Shown piece after piece: positions 61,396 to 64,000 of a stretch of 64,000 bases of DNA. The translations under genes were made by a program, and so were the position numbers. Position 1 is the first letter of the stretch. Every line of letters begins with the position of its first letter. This DNA comes from Chryseobacterium indoltheticum (GTDB lineage Bacteria; Bacteroidota; Bacteroidia; Flavobacteriales; Weeksellaceae). The notes under the pieces are model-generated. The model was not told the DNA's origin. It did no database searches and worked only from the letters and a program-made list of their open reading frames with translations. Where the stretch lies: the NCBI RefSeq assembly GCF_003815915.1, contig NZ_CP033929.1, positions 3,720,001-3,784,000 on the forward strand, written 5' to 3'.

Positions 61396-61779
61396 TCAAA
61401 GTAAACTCAGCCAATTCTCATCCAGCCTCTTAATTTTCTGCGTATTTTTATCAATAAAAACCCAAAGCGTAAGAGAATCGACAACCAAAACATCATTGCA
61501 GTAAAACTCAACTTTTCTGGGCTGCCGGATTCCTTCCGGTGATTTCGGATAGGTTTTTATTGTAATTATATCTCCTAAATAGACCTGTTTTTTATATTGA
61601 ATATGATGATCGAGAAGCATCCAGATATCATGCGGAAAATCTAGTTTATGTTTTACAGAATCCCAATGTTCAGCGGCAATTTCTTCTACCCATTTTACAT
61701 ATTGCACATTATTGACGTGATTATTTAAATCGATATACTCTTCCGTAATTTTTATTTGCTTTTCAAAAATCAAACTCAT
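61396..61779 (-). CDS. Acyl-CoA thioesterase, hotdog (4HBT) family
   Basis: A 127-residue hotdog-fold protein that probably hydrolyses acyl-CoA. ITEEYIDLNNHVNNVQYVKWVEE holds the 4HBT catalytic region (Asp/Asn and His), followed by HHIQYKKQVYLGDIITIKT and a hydrophobic beta sheet. The start is put at ATG 61779 because the upstream codon at 61800 is TTG and the fold begins here. It resembles YbgC/FcbC-type thioesterases. The substrate is unknown. Confidence 0.85.
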   Translation of the reverse strand: MSLIFEKQIKITEEYIDLNNHVNNVQYVKWVEEIAAEHWDSVKHKLDFPHDIWMLLDHHIQYKKQVYLGDIITIKTYPKSPEGIRQPRKVEFYCNDVLVVDSLTLWVFIDKNTQKIKRLDENWLSLL

Positions 61780-61820
61780 CTTCTTCAAATATTTACTCAA
61801 AAATAAGGCATAAAATATAA

Positions 61821-61843
61821 AAACCTCCTCAAAGAGAAGGTTT
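61821..61843 (-). terminator. Terminator after aceA
   Basis: AAACCT.CTC and GAG.AGGTTT form a hairpin, with T's on the minus strand. Between it and aceA lies a 132-bp inverted-repeat element. Confidence 0.75.
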
Positions 61844-61887
61844 CAAACAACTAAATTTATTTAAAATGGAACTTTTTAATAATTTTC

Positions 61888-62019
61888 TGTTGGAAAACGC
61901 AAAGATGCAAGAAAATCTACAAAGCATTTCTTTTAATGTGCAAAGATTTTATCTTTGATTTTCTTGCGCCTTAAACGTTATAATTCAATTAAGCTTTGCG
62001 CCTTTGCGTTTTTCCAACA
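61888..62019. repeat. Inverted-repeat element with CGCAAAG ends
   Basis: TGTTGGAAAACGCAAAG (61888-61904) and CTTTGCGTTTTTCCAACA (62002-62019) are inverted ends that differ by one inserted base. Inner words (GCAAGAAAATC, GATTTTCTTGCG) are also inverted. It belongs with the CGCAAAG repeats at 16354 and 17113. Confidence 0.75.
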
Positions 62020-62036
62020 AATTATCTCTAATTTTT

Positions 62037-63317
62037 TTAATGAAACTGTGCTGTTTCTGTAGAATCTTTCATCGCAACGGTGGCCGAAGAACCGCTTGTC
62101 ACAATATTCTGAACCTCATCAAAATATCCCGTCCCCACAAAAGACTGATGTTTCACCGCTCTGAAACCTTTTTGCTGCAAAGCAAATTCCCGCTCCTGCA
62201 ATTCAGAATAACCAGCCATTCCTTTTTCTTTATATGCTAAAGCCAATTCAAACATCGCCGTATTCAATGCATGGAAACCAGCCAGCGTAATAAACTGAAA
62301 TTTATAGCCTAATTTCGCCAATTCTTCCCTGAAATTCAACATTTCTTCAACGCTCAGTCTTGCTGCCCAGTTGAAAGATGGCGAACAATTATAAGCCAGC
62401 ATTTTTCCCGGAAATTTGGCATGAATTCCTTCAGCAAATTGTCTTGCCTGCTCAAGATCGGGATTTGAAGTTTCCATCCAGATTAAATCTGCGTAAGGAG
62501 CATATGATAAACCTCTGTCGATTCCCTGTTCTACTCCATTTTTCACCACATAAAAACCTTCGGAAGTTCTTTCGCCTGTTACAAATTTTTTATCTCTGTC
62601 ATCAATATCTGAAGTCAGTAAATCCGCAGCATCAGCATCTGTTCTTGCAATAATTAAACTTGGAACATCCAAAACATCAGCCGCCAAACGAGCCGAAATC
62701 AATTTGTTGATCGCTTCCTGAGTCGGCACCAAAACTTTTCCGCCTAAATGACCACATTTTTTAGCAGAAGATAACTGATCTTCAAAATGTACGGCCGCAG
62801 CGCCGGCTTCAATCATTTGTTTCATTAATTCATAAGCATTTAGATTTCCGCCAAAACCAGCTTCTGCATCGGCAATGATTGGAACTAAATATTCCTTTTC
62901 TCCACCTCCGTTTACCGATTGTATCTGGTCAGCTCTCAACAAAGCATTATTAATTTTTTTCACTACAGAAGGCACTGAATTCGCAGGATACAATGATTGA
63001 TCAGGATACATTTCACCAGATAAATTCGCATCTGCCGCAACCTGCCATCCTGAAAGATAAATAGCTTCTAAACCTGCGTCAACTTCCTGCACCGCTTGAT
63101 TTCCTGTTAATGCACCCAATCCTGCAACGAAATCCTGAGAATTTAGTTTGTTCCAAAATTTCTTTGACATTTCAGTCGCAATCATATAATCTAATTTGTA
63201 AGAACCACGAAGCTTTAAAACATTTTCCGCTGTATAAGGTCTTTTTACACCGCTCCAACGTGGGTTTTCCAGCCAGTCTTTTTCTATTTCCTGTATTTGA
63301 TCTTGTCTTGTTTTCAT
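62037..63317 (-). CDS. aceA: Isocitrate lyase
   Basis: A 426-residue enzyme that splits isocitrate into succinate and glyoxylate, the first step of the glyoxylate shunt. The catalytic loop KKCGH (residues 186-190) is in [28 protein letters not shown] and [10 protein letters not shown] supply the metal and substrate sites; the fold is the phosphoenolpyruvate mutase TIM barrel. The length is like E. coli AceA. The next gene upstream on the same strand is aceB, so the two shunt enzymes are probably regulated together, for growth on acetate or fatty acids. A GTTA repeat lies 39 bases before its start. Confidence 0.95.
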   Translation of the reverse strand: MKTRQDQIQEIEKDWLENPRWSGVKRPYTAENVLKLRGSYKLDYMIATEMSKKFWNKLNSQDFVAGLGALTGNQAVQEVDAGLEAIYLSGWQVAADANLSGEMYPDQSLYPANSVPSVVKKINNALLRADQIQSVNGGGEKEYLVPIIADAEAGFGGNLNAYELMKQMIEAGAAAVHFEDQLSSAKKCGHLGGKVLVPTQEAINKLISARLAADVLDVPSLIIARTDADAADLLTSDIDDRDKKFVTGERTSEGFYVVKNGVEQGIDRGLSYAPYADLIWMETSNPDLEQARQFAEGIHAKFPGKMLAYNCSPSFNWAARLSVEEMLNFREELAKLGYKFQFITLAGFHALNTAMFELALAYKEKGMAGYSELQEREFALQQKGFRAVKHQSFVGTGYFDEVQNIVTSGSSATVAMKDSTETAQFH

Positions 63318-63354
63318 ACTATTTATGATTCAATTATTTGTTGATGTTAATTAC

Positions 63355-63385
<31 letters not shown>

Positions 63386-63446
63386 AGCTCCTAAATCGCT
63401 TTAAACACTCAGACACTACAACCCTCAAACTCACTCACTCTCCCAC

Positions 63447-64000
63447 TTAAATAAATGGATATGCTTTTAAGGTTAAAAATTCTTCAAAGTTTTCACAGAA
63501 AATCAGTTCGTTGAAAAGTTCTTTTGCCAGATTAAATTTTCCATTTTTGAAACGTTCTTCACCCACATATCTTTCAATTCGTTCCAATTCTTCAAATTCC
63601 CATTGAAGGATCATTTCTCTCGTCAATGTTCTGTCATCATTTAATATCGCTTCATTTTTCAGCCATTGCCAGATTTGGGTTCTCGAAATTTCTGCTGTTG
63701 CGGCATCTTCCATTAGGCTATAAATAGCTGCTGCTCCAGCTCCCATTAACCAGGATTCGATGTAAAGAATTCCGACATTGATGTTTTTACGAATTCCTTT
63801 TTCGGTAATTTCACCTTTTGGAATTTCCAGCAAATCTTTTTCAGTAATTTGATATTCAAACTTTTTATCGATTTGATTTTTTTCTGGCATAAATTGATCA
63901 AAAATATCTTTCGCTACAGAAACCAAAGCCGGATGCGCCACCCAAGTCCCGTCGTGACCGTTCTTTACTTCTCGTTCTTTATCATTTCTTACTTTTCCGA
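63447..64000 (-). CDS. aceB: Malate synthase A, C-terminal part (cut by window edge)
   Basis: The open frame continues through the window edge; the visible 184 residues start GKVRNDKEREVKNGHDGTWV. DGTWVAHPALV is the malate synthase segment before the C-terminal domain, and GILYIESWLMGAGAAA and SRTQIWQWLKNE are further family marks, as is the final LTLKAYPFI. It condenses glyoxylate with acetyl-CoA to malate. The GTG at 63939 is internal, not a start. It lies 129 bases upstream of aceA on the same strand. Confidence 0.93.
   Translation of the reverse strand, partial: GKVRNDKEREVKNGHDGTWVAHPALVSVAKDIFDQFMPEKNQIDKKFEYQITEKDLLEIPKGEITEKGIRKNINVGILYIESWLMGAGAAAIYSLMEDAATAEISRTQIWQWLKNEAILNDDRTLTREMILQWEFEELERIERYVGEERFKNGKFNLAKELFNELIFCENFEEFLTLKAYPFI

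Overview
The window reads as chromosomal DNA of a flavobacterium of the Chryseobacterium/Elizabethkingia group (Weeksellaceae). The evidence is low GC, short A/T-rich gaps and many Bacteroidota-type -7 boxes (TAnnTTTG) in place of sigma70 signals. Strong Shine-Dalgarno sites are almost absent, and several protein families are typical of this phylum: GLPGLI-like, OstA-like, DUF6261, DUF6341/DUF6427, DUF5715, a PNGase F homologue and the ABC-F/trigger factor versions seen here. I recognised no tRNA, rRNA, CRISPR array, complete insertion sequence or prophage. The organism assignment is inference from protein families, not from a marker search.

Layout. 1-9.2 kb: the start of pheS, a YceI lipoprotein, an ABC ATPase, a YjdM-like zinc protein, an RsmB-type rRNA methyltransferase, a secreted PNGase F-like glycoamidase, asparagine synthetase and an unknown secreted protein. 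9.4-10.8 kb: tyrS, preceded by a 32-codon tyrosine-rich leader peptide and an overlapping antiterminator/terminator pair, which looks like a ribosome-mediated attenuator. 10.9-17.8 kb: a seven-gene ter-type stress cluster on the minus strand (two TerD, two vWA proteins, a PP2C phosphatase, a membrane protein and a kinase with a zinc ribbon). 18-24.8 kb: flippase-like protein and panD, HU, pdxH, YqgE, an amidase, two aminotransferases and a START-like protein. 24.9-25 kb: an array of ATGCG(C/T)AT palindromes spaced exactly 22 bp apart. 25-38.7 kb: OstA-like and Fur genes, KUP, pdhB, an LTA-synthase-like sulfatase, pssA, a DnaQ-like exonuclease, a FAH hydrolase, a universal stress protein and several membrane or Fe-S proteins. 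39-45.8 kb: an M16 peptidase with a LolA-like partner, then a foreign-looking segment (DUF6261 gene plus a decayed lipoprotein gene) flanked by two identical 36-bp terminators, then trigger factor. 46-49.7 kb: a histidine-rich lipoprotein, a TonB receptor and a small His/Cys protein, probably for metal uptake. 49.9-56.6 kb: an ABC-F protein, then a NarL-type two-component system with a membrane protein and two paralogous unknown proteins that share a PCPPIC motif, then a DUF5715 protein. 56.8-64 kb: aquaporin, a nuclease-like protein, a LuxE-like protein, LpxH-like hydrolase, a QueD-like protein, Yip1, a thioesterase and the glyoxylate shunt pair aceA-aceB (aceB is cut by the window edge).

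How it works together. Most genes are housekeeping and sit in short transcription units closed by strong hairpin terminators. Several genes have the -7 box only 3-7 bases before ATG, so their mRNAs are probably leaderless. The accessory content is the ter cluster, the metal-uptake cluster, the two-component/PCPPIC cluster and the terminator-flanked insertion. Intergenic space carries several dispersed repeat families, including a 125-133 bp element bounded by CATTAAG...CTTAATG inverted ends in three places.
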